Positions 35,926 through 46,726 of a stretch of DNA of 64,000 bases are shown piece after piece. Origin of the DNA: Luscinia megarhynchos (taxonomy: Eukaryota > Chordata > Aves > Passeriformes > Turdidae); assembly GCA_034336665.1 (NCBI GenBank), contig JAPFBE010000013.1:14611056-14675055 (forward strand), in the 5' to 3' direction. The translations under genes were made by a program, and so were the position numbers. The notes beneath the pieces are model-generated. The model saw only the letters and a list, made by a program, of their open reading frames with translations, did no database searches and had not been told where the DNA came from. Positions within the stretch are counted from its first letter, which is position 1. The number at the start of each line of letters is the position of its first letter.

Positions 35926-38019
35926 ATAAGTAATGGTAAAAGCCACAAGCTTTTTAAGTAATGGAATAATTAGATAGAGGTTGTACTGGTCAGAAGCCAT
36001 TATTAAGTAAAAATAAAATAAAGCTTAGAAAAAAAAACCAGGATACAGAATGGATGGTAGGTAAGGCTTCCCTCCCCAAATGTCCTATTTAAAAGTAAGT
36101 AGAGCATGAAATTATAAATGCTGATGGCAAGTGATGATTGTTTCAGGTGTAATACTGCTGTAGTTTTAAGAATTCAACTGTGATCCATCCTTTGTGTATC
36201 TTCATGTAAAAAGTCCTCCTGTCCTAGAGATGTGCTGGGCTTTAGGAAGGATAATCCAAAGACACTAAATGGTCGTTTTTTCAAAAGAATGCATAAAGGA
36301 AAAATAACAAAAAAACCCTACTTATTTGATTCCTTTTGAGCTTCAAATAGTTCAAGCTTTCTTTGTTTAGTATGAGCAGGATTAAAGCTGTCTTTTGCAT
36401 GAGGAAATCTTGTGACCAAGTGTTCCTGACCAATTATAATAACATCAGTTTATTTGGTGTTAATTGTTTGCCTGAATTCTGCCTTGGTATGTAGCTGAAG
36501 TAGTTTTGAGCAGTCATTTAAATAAATGCTAAAGATAACTGTAGCTGCATCCCACTGGTTTGATTTTACTGGGGAGTCACCAACATTCATGGACAGTGAG
36601 CTGTATAAATGAGTTAATCAGATAAGTAATATTTTTAAAAGTAAACTCGGATTAGATTTAGTCCAGATAGCTGCTATCTCATCTGTGGTGCAGGTTGCAT
36701 AAATGTTCATGCTGATACAAGGAGACACAAAAAAAAGAAAGCAGGATCATTTTCAATTGTAGTAATAGTATAGGAGCACAATTGCATATTGTTAGAGTGA
36801 ATTTTAAAGCCCTTAAAATCTGTTTCAGTAGGAAAAAATACTTATTCTTGCATAACTAATGAGAAAATTGGATGTTCTGCCCAATATTAAAACACCTTTT
36901 CTCCTCCAAATTGCTTCACCAAACAGATGTACTGTCATGCTAAACTCCTTTTTGGGCTCTGAGACCAGAGTCCCAGAATGTTACCATGTCAGTATTAAAG
37001 TTAAATTAGCCATTGCACGTATTTCTGAGCTGCTACTTCTGACCAAAGTTGATACTGGTTGTATTATTTGAAGCACTATACAAGTATGTTATGGCTGTTA
37101 CCTTCCAAATGTGTATATATTTGCATAGGAGCTATCCTAATGAAATGAAGGTAAGGACTTGATTATAAAGTGGATTTACTGTGGCCTGGATGTTGGTTTT
37201 TATGTGGAGACTTATTCTTAAGTGCTTTCTATGTAATGAAAAGAAAACTAACTGAATAGTTTTCAAAACCCAGTAGTAATACTAGAAGCACTTTATTTAA
37301 AAATAAAAATTAGTTTTCATTACTACTTAGTGGGAAATTTCAAAAATTATCTTCTGTTGTAGAGTGCAGAAATCCCTGAAACCATTCTTCCTGCACAGTA
37401 GCCTCTGAAGTGTACATAGAGATTTTAAATAATTTTAGTGATTATTCAAGTCTTATTCACAGTATATTTCCAAGTATGTCTATAGAAATTAAACAGGGAT
37501 TATGTATTGTATTAGTATTGAACAATACAATCTGATTATTGTATAATTTATTCTGATAAATTATTCTTAAAGGAATTTTGTGTGTTTGTTGCTTTTTTCC
37601 CCATGTCTTCAAAGGTTAGCTGTATCTTAAATACAGGATATTCTTTCACATAACAGTGGGTATAAAATAACTTTTTCTGTGTGCTTCTGGAAATGGACTG
37701 TATGTCTCTTTCCCATGGTGAAAGTTGGTATGCCTTAATTTTCTGGGAGTACTGTTAGTGTAACACTGTACTCCTACAGGTTTCCTGCTATGAAAAAACT
37801 ATTTGCAAGCAAATATTTAAAGTCTGAAATGCTTTCATGATTCTTTTTGCTACTACATTTCTCTTCCAAGCCTTATAGCCTTGTTGCTGGGATAACCTGA
37901 GTGTAAGACCTAAATGGACATCAGGTTAATCCCACAGAGCCAGTTTTGTAGATTTGTATTTAGAAGTATCTATTCACAGTAACTCTGTGAACCCCAAGCT
38001 GCTTCAGTCCAGGGTTCAG
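35926..38019. other. Intergenic stretch, AT-rich, no supported gene
   Basis: No exon, RNA gene or named repeat. It lies between the divergent THAP12 and EMSY promoters. Confidence 0.5.
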
Positions 38020-39345
38020 AGAATCACACAGATTCACAGAATCACTGGGTTGGAAGAGACCTTCGAGACTGAGTCTAAGTCATGCCCTAACACCTCAACT
38101 AAACCTTGGCACCGAGTGCCACATCCAGTCTTTTGTTAAACACATCCAGGGATGGTGACTGCACCACCCCCTGGGCAGATGATTCTAGTACTTTATCACT
38201 CTTTCCATAAAAAACTTTTTCTGTATATCCAACACATATTTCACTTGGACAGCTTAAGCCTGTGTCCTCTTGTTCTGTCAGTGCTGCCTGGAGAAAGAGA
38301 CCGATCCCCACCTGGCTACAAACACCATTCAGGGAGCTGTAGAGAGTGATAAGGTCACCCCTGAGCCTCCTTTTCTCCAGGCTGAACACCCCCAGCTCCC
38401 TCAGTCATTCCTCACAGGGTTTGTGCTCCAAGCCCCTCACCAGCCTGGTTGCCCTTCCCTGGGCACACTCAAGCATCTCAACATCCTTCCTAAACTGAGG
38501 GGCCAGAACTGGACACAGCACTCAGGGTGTGGCCTCACCAGTGCTGAGTACAGGGGAAGAATGACCTCCCTGCTGCTGCTGGCCACTCTATTCCTGGTAC
38601 AGGCCAGGGGCCACTGGCCTTCTTGGGCACCTGGGCACACCCTGGCTCATGTTCAGCCTGCCATCAAACCCGTGCTGGCTGGGTCTGATACCCTGCTCAT
38701 CCTGAAAGTGCTGTGTGATGGCACTCAGTATAAGCTGTTCCATTACCTTACCTGGTACTGAGGTCAGGCTGACTGGCCTATAATTACCAGGATCCTTCTT
38801 CCCACCTTTTTGTGAATGGCTGTCACATTGTCCAGATTCCAATCATCTGGAACCTCCCCAGTGAGCCAGGACTGATGGTAAATGATGGACTGTGGCTTCA
38901 CAAGCTCATCTGCCAGCTCCCTCATCACCCTGGGATGGATCCCATCTGGTCCCATGGATTTTTGAGCATCCACCTTCCTGTTTCCTCCTGGATAACGGGA
39001 CCATTCTGCTCCCTGACACCATCTACCAACCCAGCAGGACAGCTGTCCTAAGGACAAGCTGTCTTCACACTAAAGACTGAGACAAAGAAGATGTTAAGCA
39101 CTTTTGCCTTCTCATCTGCAGTTACTAAGTTCCCTCCTGCATCCAGTGGAGAACAAAGGTTGATCTTACCCTTCCTTTTGCCATTAATATATTTGTAAAA
39201 ACAGATTTTATTATGCTTTACAGAAGTCGCCAAATTAAGTTCAAACTGAGATTTGGCCCCCCAAATTTTTTTTCCTATATGCCCATAGCAACCCCCTTTA
39301 ATACTTCCTGAGAGACCTGACCCTCCTTCCAAAGCTGATACATAC
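38020..39345 (-). mobile_element. CR1 LINE with reverse-transcriptase remnants, internally deleted
   Basis: The longest CR1 in the window. The 3' end is at 38020 ('GAATCACACAGATTCACAGAATC', shown here as its plus-strand start) and the body extends to about 39345. On the minus strand, broken frames encode non-LTR reverse-transcriptase pieces: 'SMGPDGIHPRVMRELADEL', '[19 protein letters not shown]' and 'GIRPSQHGF'. After 'QHGF' (about 38665) the sequence jumps to the near-3' 'RLNMSQ' block, so the catalytic core is missing. Frameshifts make it non-functional. Confidence 0.93.
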
Positions 39346-41935
39346 TGTTTTTACTCCTGCATGCCTGCTGTTCTGAAGAACTGGGAAGCAAAGGTGGGGG
39401 AATAACCAAGTCTTGCAAGTAGTGTGTGTCCTTTGGGGACAGGTGAATTCAGGCAGAGTAAGCAATACTAGTGACCAACATGCAGCTTAATTCCCACCCT
39501 AAGTTACAGTAATGCAGCATCCCAGCTCCTCCCTTGAGTTAGCTTTTTGCAAATTCAAAGTTTACAATGTCTGTGATGATATTAAGAAGTTATCAGACCA
39601 AATTTCTGTTGCATTTTTCCTATTTCACTGGGATCTTTTTCCTTTTTATGGTTCTGATTCAGAGAGTGGTGATTTTCATAGGTGTCCTATGAGATCTTCA
39701 ATATGAGGAGTCCCAGAGGGCCATTGTCTTTGCAAGCCTGGACTTTGATGTGAGGATCTGCCCAAAAACCATGATTTTGTGCATAGGCTGTCTGTATTCT
39801 TACCCACTCTACTGTCTTACCTGTCTTACTCTTTTTACTCAGCTCTGTGTTCTGGCCTACAGCTACTTCCCTGCTGCAGAGGGAAGCAGCCATCTAAATT
39901 CCAAGCAGCTGCTTTTAGTCTGGGCTTCCACCTGAGCTGCTGCAGTTTCTGAAGTTCCAGCCAGCACAAGATCACAGCCTCCCCACCCCATGCTGTGCTG
40001 CAGGTACATGGTTGCACCACCGTGAAGGAGCTAGGAGTGAGAGTCTGACTCCTCTTTTTCCTATTTGCATGTCCCTGCTCAGAGTTGTCTTTATTTATTT
40101 TCATAAACCTTGCTAATCCCCAGTGTTAACATCAACCTCTTAAAGCATGAGAACTTTGCCCAAAATTTCACTGAAAGCTGCACAGTGACAATAATGCTAG
40201 TTTCTGGTTTGCAAATGCAGAACCAGCTTGCTTTTCTGTCACCCAACAATACTGTCAGTTTAAACTTCTATTTGCAAGGTGTTCCAGGGTCAATATAATT
40301 TTAAATACTTATATTTGGATTATATAATCTTTAATATTCACTTCCTTCCTCAGTATTTATAGCATACCCAGCCTTGTAAAAATAATTAATCAAAATCAGG
40401 AGCAAGTAATTTGTTGGTGAGTTGATTTGAACTTTGAAACAATAGACAGTCTGTTGATGGGTAAAAAGTGTAACTTGAAAGAGAAAATGCAAGCTTCCCT
40501 AAAATACAATGCAAATCAGGTCCCAGTGTGACTGAATTCTGCTAGTTGCTGATCTGGGATATATGTTCTTTGAATGGCAGAAGCTTGTTAGAGATACTCA
40601 CCATTTGTAAAACACATATGTGGCTGTTAGAATTTGTAAAACAAAAGCATTTGTTTAATAAAATATATATTACATACAGTAGGGGGGGAAATATCTATTG
40701 ATTGGCAACACAAAGCTATCTTTAGTGAAAGTAGTTGAAATATCTTTGTGAATTTAAATACAAATAGTTCTGAGTGACAATCTGTCTGACGAGGCTGTGT
40801 ATAAAAAGCTCCTCTGCAGGCTGCCAGCACCTAGACATTGTTGAGGCTTCTGATTTTCTCTTAGCCAGGAGGAAAAATGTGATGAGAAAGTGTTTGAGGA
40901 GGAAGAGAGGTTTTAGCAGAGGTCTGAAGGCAGAAGATAGACATTAAAATAGAGATGCTTATGCCAGGAAAATGTACCAAGTCACTGAATAACCTATTAG
41001 GAGAAGTGGAAACTCCATTGGTTTAGCCACTTGGAAACAAACAAAAAAAAAAAAAGGCCAAGAAATAATTCAACTTCTGTTAGAATCTAGGCTATTTCTG
41101 TCTTATGCAAGATATGGGAGATACTTCAAACTATCCTTAAATTCCCTAAAATTTGAAATTAATGTTGCATTCATCTTAGTATCAAAAGCATAGTGGATTG
41201 TTTACTTCATTCTCAATTGCTGGCAGACTGAAACAAATACATTTTTCCTCTTGATTTTCCAGTTATACTTTTAAAATTACTAGTATAAGTCTCTTGGAAG
41301 CTGGAAATTCACCGTTTTCCTCATAAAAGCAGCAGCTGCAGTAGCCGTGCCTGGTTCCCATATAGCACCAAGCTGAAGCACCTCTCTTCTACCCATGAAA
41401 GGCTTTTCTGAAGAAAAGGGATTGTTGCAGAGCCTGTATCAATCAGGTTGTAGTGATGTGAGGGGAGCTGCAGTTAACAACCGAGGGAGAACTACATCGA
41501 GGCTGCTCCACTCGTTTCCTATGAGCTCCTAAAGAGCTGAGAAATGCAGCTTTGTCCTGGTGACCTGAGCTGCATACAAATCACCTCCCAGGGAAAATCA
41601 TAGCTCTTCCTCGGGCCATCTCACTGCCGAGGCTTCCAAGCTTACTTCCTTCTCTCTTCCATTGTCTTTGAGGATAAAAATAAGTGTGGTGAGGCACAGG
41701 ATGTTCTGTTAGCACCCAGAAATCGTGGTTAATTAGACCATGTTATTGATGAGATTCATATTACTTAAGCCAATGGGGAATCTGAAATTGTTGGGTTGTA
41801 GAGAGCATAACAAAAAGTAGTAGAGATTGATGGTCATTTCTTTCCCTTTCTGGAAAGAGGAACAGATTTTGTTTAAATGCAAATAATTGAGCAAATTCTT
41901 AAAAAGAATACTCAGCAGCATGCTTTTATAAAATT
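39346..41935. other. Intergenic stretch, no supported gene
   Basis: Nothing recognised. About 41320-41650 is slightly richer in G+C and contains CAGCTG E-box-like hexamers, but there is not enough to call a regulatory element. Confidence 0.45.
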
Positions 41936-42120
41936 AATCATGGAATTCCAGAGTGGTTTTGGTTGGAAGAGACCTAAAAGATCTCCATGGGCAGGGACAT
42001 GTTCCACTAGACCAGGCTGCTAAAAGTCCTGTCCAACCTGGCCTTGAACACTGCCAGGGATGGGGCAGCCACAGCTTCTCTGGGCAACCTGTGCCAGAGC
42101 CTCACCACCCTGCATATAAT
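41936..42120 (-). mobile_element. CR1 LINE 3' fragment
   Basis: Reverse-complement CR1: 'AATCATGGAATTCCAGAGTG', 'GTTGGAAGAGACCTAAAAGA', 'CCACTAGACCAGGCTGCTAA', 'GCCAGGGATGGGGCAGCC', 'CAACCTGTGCCAGAGCCTCA'. Confidence 0.95.
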
Positions 42121-43524
42121 GCCTAGCTGTTACATCACACTGTCTGTCATTAGTTTTAAAAATGCTTTTAAAAAGTGGGAAATAAAGGCAAAAGAGAGAT
42201 CACAACAGCTTGCAGAGTGTTGCTCATCAGGTCACCATCAGATTTGATCATTTGAGATCTTAGCTCCCCTTGACTGACAAATTAATTATATAATCGTTTT
42301 TTCTTCTCATTTTTTTAGTCTATAACGGACACTGGATATTTTGGTCATCAGACACAAAGAAATGCTGTCAAGTCTCAGTCTCCTGGATTAGGCTAGGAGA
42401 TCTGAGCTGGCTGCTTGCAGTCATTCTGAGTTCAGACAAGCCTAGTTCAGTTTTTCAGAAAGATCTGTGCTGTTCTTGGACTGGTTAAGGCTGTACAGCA
42501 GCGTAGTGATTTCTGTGTGATGTGGGTTTTGACTAGAGAAGACCCTCCTGACCAGACCTTGCTGGTCTTGGGGTAGTTCTGATGCATCTGCTTGGACAAC
42601 TTTGGTTATTGATCAAAGCTGATCAACCACTGCAGAACTCTGGCCTTCTTATGCTTTTCAGGACTCATTATTTATGTGCTTTGGGAATTTTTTGACTTTG
42701 TCCATGATATCTCAGCCCTCCCATTTTTCTGGGTAATGGAGAATTGATTGTAGCCTAGTCTGAAGTAAATGGCAACATCATGGCTTTAACTACCAGGAAA
42801 ATTTGGATTTCGGACGTTCTCATACACCTCCAAGTCTGGGTCTTCATTCTTAATAAAAATAAATATTCTTGGAAATCATCTTAAAACATCTGTAGTAATG
42901 CAAAAATCACAGCTTCAGACATTTCATACATACATAACTGACTCATTTTTTACACTGCTTTTCTGTTCTGTGTGCCAAAGGAAATGAAGCAAATAACATT
43001 TTTTTGAATACATACATATGAGCATATCTGAGTGTCAGTGTGTGTCTGTCCACCTTACCCAAAATAACTTTTGATTCTCTTGGCTACTTTCATCCATGTT
43101 GGAAAGAAAAATTAAAGATCTAGAAGAAATACAAAATAGATCTAATTACATTTAATTAATTTAGCTACTAAGGAGGTCTGAAAAAATATTTCTGCTCCTT
43201 CTTAGCTGCATCATTAGCTGTGATTTCACTCTGAGAACAGAGCACTTTCAGAAACACACAAACTCAAACAACATGCAGCTAAAATCTAGATCTTGGTAGG
43301 TAAGTTTTCCTTAAGAAGGCAGGTTTGGTAGTTTCTGCTCATTAAATAATTTATTCTACAAATATCGGGGCTGGCTGTTAAACATCTTGGGTGCAATAAA
43401 ACTCATACTCTGCTAGAGCATCATAATTATAAATTACAAATAAACCTCAAAAAGGCTATATTCTGGTAAGTGGCGAGGCTGTCCTTGCCTGTTCCTGTTG
43501 ACCAGAGTAGTCTGACTAAAAGAC
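42121..43524. other. Intergenic stretch, nothing recognised
   Basis: AT-rich sequence without supported features. Confidence 0.5.
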
Positions 43525-43640
43525 AGGTTTTGAGCCACCTGGTTGAGTGGAAGGTGTTACTGCCCACGGTAGGGGCTTGGAACTGGATGAGCTTTAAGGT
43601 CCTTTCCAGCCCAAACCATACTGGGATTCTGTGATTTCCA
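43525..43640 (+). mobile_element. CR1 LINE 3'-terminal fragment
   Basis: Forward CR1 end: 'GGTTGAGTGGAAGGTGTTAC', 'GAGCTTTAAGGTCCTTTCCA', 'CCCAAACCATACTGGGATTC', 'TGTGATTT'. About 115 bp. Confidence 0.92.
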
Positions 43641-44295
43641 AATTTGAATTTGTGATTTCCTTTCCAGTGGAGTCTCTGACCTGGAAAGGGAAACTTCAAC
43701 TTCTGGCACAAACCTGCATTTCCCATTTATGCAAATCTTAGGACATTTATTAAGCAATCTTATGCAAAGATGATGCTACTTGCCTTCAGCTTGTTTTAGT
43801 TTAGGAAGGCATTAAAAGGAGAAAAAAAATTTTCTAGCTGTCTTGTACTGTTCAGCATAATTGTTTTCAAGTACTTGAGATTTATACCACTGTGAAGAAT
43901 AATAGGAAACTTCAAGTAAGAAAAAATTCATCAGTGATTACAGGCAAGAAACATTTCTCTCTACAGGGAGATGGAAAAAACAGCCCTTGCAGATCTGCTG
44001 GAAATAGGTGTTACGATTCAGAGCACACCATCCATCCTTCTAGGCAAAGGTCCAGCTGTTCCTGGCATTCTGAAAGCAAACTGTAGCACACCATTTTCTG
44101 GGAGAGAGCAGAACGAGGAGCCCTTTGTTCATCTTCACCAACCTGCCTGGCCCCAAGCACCCGTGTCCAGACCACATCCAAGAGGGGGAGTGTGCTAAAC
44201 GAGTGCCTGCAGCAAAAATGGAGCCCTGTGCCACAGAGAGCCAGGAGCAAGCCTCCTCCTGGAGAGGAATCACGGATTTGTCTTTACAAACGAGC

Positions 44296-44747
44296 TGTGG
44301 GGCTGCTGGGAGATAAAACTAGCACTGAGAGATAAAAGAAACAATGGGATGGATTCCACTGATCGATGAATGGAAAAAGATATTTGCCCTTACAAACAAA
44401 CTGCAGGTTTGATGGTAAATGAAATTGGATATTGATATTGAAATGGGGAAAAACCATGAATTCTATAAGAATTAAAAATTAAAAGGAAGGGTTATACATT
44501 AGAGGGGAATCTTAGGTGTCAGGTGTTCTGGGAAGTCTGTGCCTCTCAAGTACCTCAGCCAAGGGGAAAGAGAGAGGGAAATGTGGCCGGGAAATTCGGA
44601 TAAAAAGGAGGCTGCGTCCTCCAAAAATCTGAGAGACCCCAGGGGAATGCCCCATGGCCTGTCCCTTTATTCGAATAAAGTAGAAAGACTCCTCTGTCTC
44701 CTTTTTGGACATAAACCTCTGGTGGTTGTGGATTAATTTTCCTCACA
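44296..44747 (+). mobile_element. LTR-like element (candidate solo LTR of an endogenous retrovirus)
   Basis: The 5' edge TGTGGGG and 3' edge CCTCACA form an imperfect TG...CA inverted terminus about 450 bp apart. Inside are, in order, a TATA-like GGATAAAAAGG (44598-44608) and AATAAA (44674-44679) about 75 bp later, then a T/C-rich segment: the U3-R-U5 order of an LTR on the plus strand. No internal viral genes adjoin it. A clear target-site duplication was not found, so the exact edges, the family and the LTR call itself are tentative. Confidence 0.5.
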
Positions 44748-45387
44748 ATCTGAAAGGGCTTGGGTGTGATTTTCCAGTGATTTCCTTGCAGGCAGTCTTA
44801 TGGATCAGATTCTTTTAGACTTTCTCACTGCAAGATATGGCCACAACTGGATGCATTTCTTTTCGGCCTCATCCCAGAGACATTTTATTTTCTATTTCTA
44901 ACTTGATCCGAGGATAAAATTTACTGCTTTTCATGGAAATCTTTAGGAAAACAAGTTATAATCGCTATAATATCCAAAACAGCGGTCAGGCCTGGGGCTC
45001 TGACACCGACACTGGAAATGTTGGGGTGCAGGTGCTGCTGAGGGGGGAGCAGAGACACCCCGGAATTTATTCCCTTATCGCTCCCTACAATATTTACAGT
45101 ATTATTCCCTTAACGTTCCCTATTGTTCGCTACAGCCCCGCGCGCCCGTTTTAAGTTAGAAAATGCAAGTGACCAAATGGCATCGGGGTGATGCTCTCCC
45201 CTGCTAGATTTCGTTCCAGGAGTGCTGGCCAGCTGTTAATTCCTAAAGAGTTCGGGCGTGAAGCGCGCCCCAGCCGCGGCAGAGAACGCGCAATGTGTTT
45301 TGTCCGCTCCGGCTGCCCGTACCCGCCCGCCGAGCCATGGCGGGACGGTGGGCGCCGCTTCCCCACGCATCGAGTAACGCCGAGCGA

Positions 45388-45406
45388 ACTATTCTTCCCG
45401 GCATGC
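45388..45406 (+). promoter_or_regulatory. EMSY: ZNF143/THAP11-like site, imperfect
   Basis: The ACTA...TTCCC.GCATGC core matches 15 of 19 positions of the known ZNF143/THAP11 consensus ACTACAATTCCCAGCATGC. Confidence 0.45.
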
Positions 45407-45416
45407 TCCTTGCCAC

Positions 45417-45428
45417 TGCGCATGCGCA
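45417..45428. promoter_or_regulatory. EMSY: NRF1 site, exact palindrome
   Basis: TGCGCATGCGCA matches YGCGCAYGCGCR at every position. A second site with one mismatch (CGCGCATGCGTA) is at 45525-45536. Confidence 0.72.
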
Positions 45429-45442
45429 ATGCGCACCCGAGC

Positions 45443-45453
45443 GCCCATCTTGG
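45443..45453 (+). promoter_or_regulatory. EMSY: YY1 site
   Basis: GCCCATCTTGG contains the CCATCTTG core of the YY1 motif, with one change from GCCGCCATCTTG in its left arm. Confidence 0.5.
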
Positions 45454-45494
45454 CATCCGCTGCTTTCATTCTTGGCGGTCGAGGGGCGGCGGAG

Positions 45495-45513
45495 ACTACA
45501 ATTCCCAGCGTAC
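45495..45513 (+). promoter_or_regulatory. EMSY: ZNF143/THAP11 site
   Basis: ACTACAATTCCCAGC is identical to the first 15 bases of the 19-base ZNF143/THAP11 motif; the last four bases differ. The site is typical of CpG-island promoters. Confidence 0.68.
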
Positions 45514-45544
45514 CTCGCGGCGCCCGCGCATGCGTAGCGCGCCT

Positions 45545-45681
45545 GTCCGCCATCTTGGCCCGAGTAAACGCCGTCGCCGCCGCCGCCACTAAACAAACCC
45601 GAGCGCGGCACTGGCGAACGGTGTGGGGGAGGGGGGCGCGGCCGCCGCGGAGCCTTCGATGTGCCGGGCACGGCCGGGCAG
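45545..45681 (+). other. EMSY: Probable EMSY non-coding exon 1
   Basis: The region starts at the YY1 element and ends at a good donor, GGGCAG|GTGGGT (45682). It would splice to the acceptor at 46616-46617 just ahead of the start codon. The start is inferred from motif position and the choice of donor is not certain (another GT lies at 45621). Confidence 0.4.
45547..45560 (+). promoter_or_regulatory. EMSY: YY1 site at probable EMSY start region
   Basis: CCGCCATCTTGGCC matches the extended YY1 consensus. In human promoters this form usually lies just downstream of the transcription start, which would place the EMSY start near 45530-45550. Confidence 0.62.
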
Positions 45682-46617
45682 GTGGGTCCTGCTCCCCGCC
45701 CCAGCCGGGGCGCTCCGCCGCGGGGAGAGCGGCAGCTCCGTTTCCGGGACGGCGGAGACCCGCCGCCCGCTTACGGGCCCAGGGCAGCGCTGCCGCTCCG
45801 CCGATGCGGGGAAGCAGCGGCAGCCGCCGCCCGCTGCCTCTCCCTGTTTCCCCGATCCCGGCCGCTGCCCCGCGCCCAGGGCCCGGGCAGGGCGGCGCGG
45901 AGTGCCGGGTGGCGGCTGCCTGGGCGCCCTTGGAGGAGACCCTCCCCCGCTGCAGCCCCGCTGGAAGCTGCGGCGGCGCCAGGGCTTTTGTTCCCGGTGC
46001 CCACCCCTCCCCACCCCCACTGCCGTGCCGTTCCCTGCCCGGGCCGTCGCCTCCGGCCGCTTTTTTCCCTTTATTATCCTCGTCGCATCGGGGGGATGCG
46101 CCCTCTCTCACCGGAATCTCGCTGCGTTGGGATGGAGGTGTTCCCGTGTTTGGTTTATTTTTTGGAAGGGGGGGGGATTGGTGTTGGTATGTGGAGAGCA
46201 AATTTTCACACACGATGTTTTTGCCATCCTGTCATATAATATAAGCTGGCGCAAAACGCGTTCGCCGGGGGGAAGGGGAGCGTGCGGTCGCTGGAAGAAT
46301 TCTTTTAATAGGTACTCTGCATAAAGAGAGGGAGGAGACTTGAGCATCAATTCGGAGAGCATTTCAGCGTGAAAAAAAAGGCTTGAGAAGGAGATAAGAA
46401 ACTCTGTAAAAAGGCTTGTGTGGTGCATTTGAGCTGGAGAGTATGGGAAGTCCATGCCCTTGCGAAACTGCCGAATTCCTTCATGCCACTACGAAGATTG
46501 GGGCGGGGATGGGAGCGAATGTGTCCGTGGAGTTGTGAGCAGGCTGAGAGGAGTTTACATCAATCGGCTTCGGAAATCAATAAATTATGGGCTTGAGCGT
46601 TTATATTCTTTTTGCAG

Positions 46618-46726
46618 TGAGGCTGAGCTCTGCGGGAGCGCAGACACGAGGGAAGGATGCCTGTGGTGTGGCCGACTCTTCTGGACCTCAGTAGGGATGA
46701 GTGCAAGAGGATCCTTCGCAAACTGG
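46618..46726 (+). CDS. EMSY: EMSY exon 2 (start codon at 46657)
   Basis: The acceptor TATTCTTTTTGCAG| at 46617 precedes 39 nt of leader, then ATG at 46657 with G at -3 ('GGAAGGATGCC'). It encodes residues 1-23, MPVVWPTLLDLSRDECKRIL through RKL, plus one base. The donor is CTGG|GTACAG. Confidence 0.94.

Larger units (their letters stand above)
45240..46290. promoter_or_regulatory. EMSY: EMSY CpG-island promoter
   Basis: About 1 kb of CpG-dense sequence just upstream of the EMSY start codon. It lacks a convincing TATA box and contains NRF1, ZNF143/THAP11 and YY1 motifs (listed separately) clustered at 45388-45560, where the main start site is expected. Open frames of 230-274 codons on both strands across it are composition artefacts. 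Confidence 0.88.

Noticed and set aside
38270..38761. 163-codon plus-strand frame
   Set aside because: Antisense of the CR1 at 38020-39345.
45389..46324. 230-274-codon frames on both strands upstream of EMSY
   Set aside because: CpG-island composition artefacts covering the promoter and first intron; no homology or exon logic.
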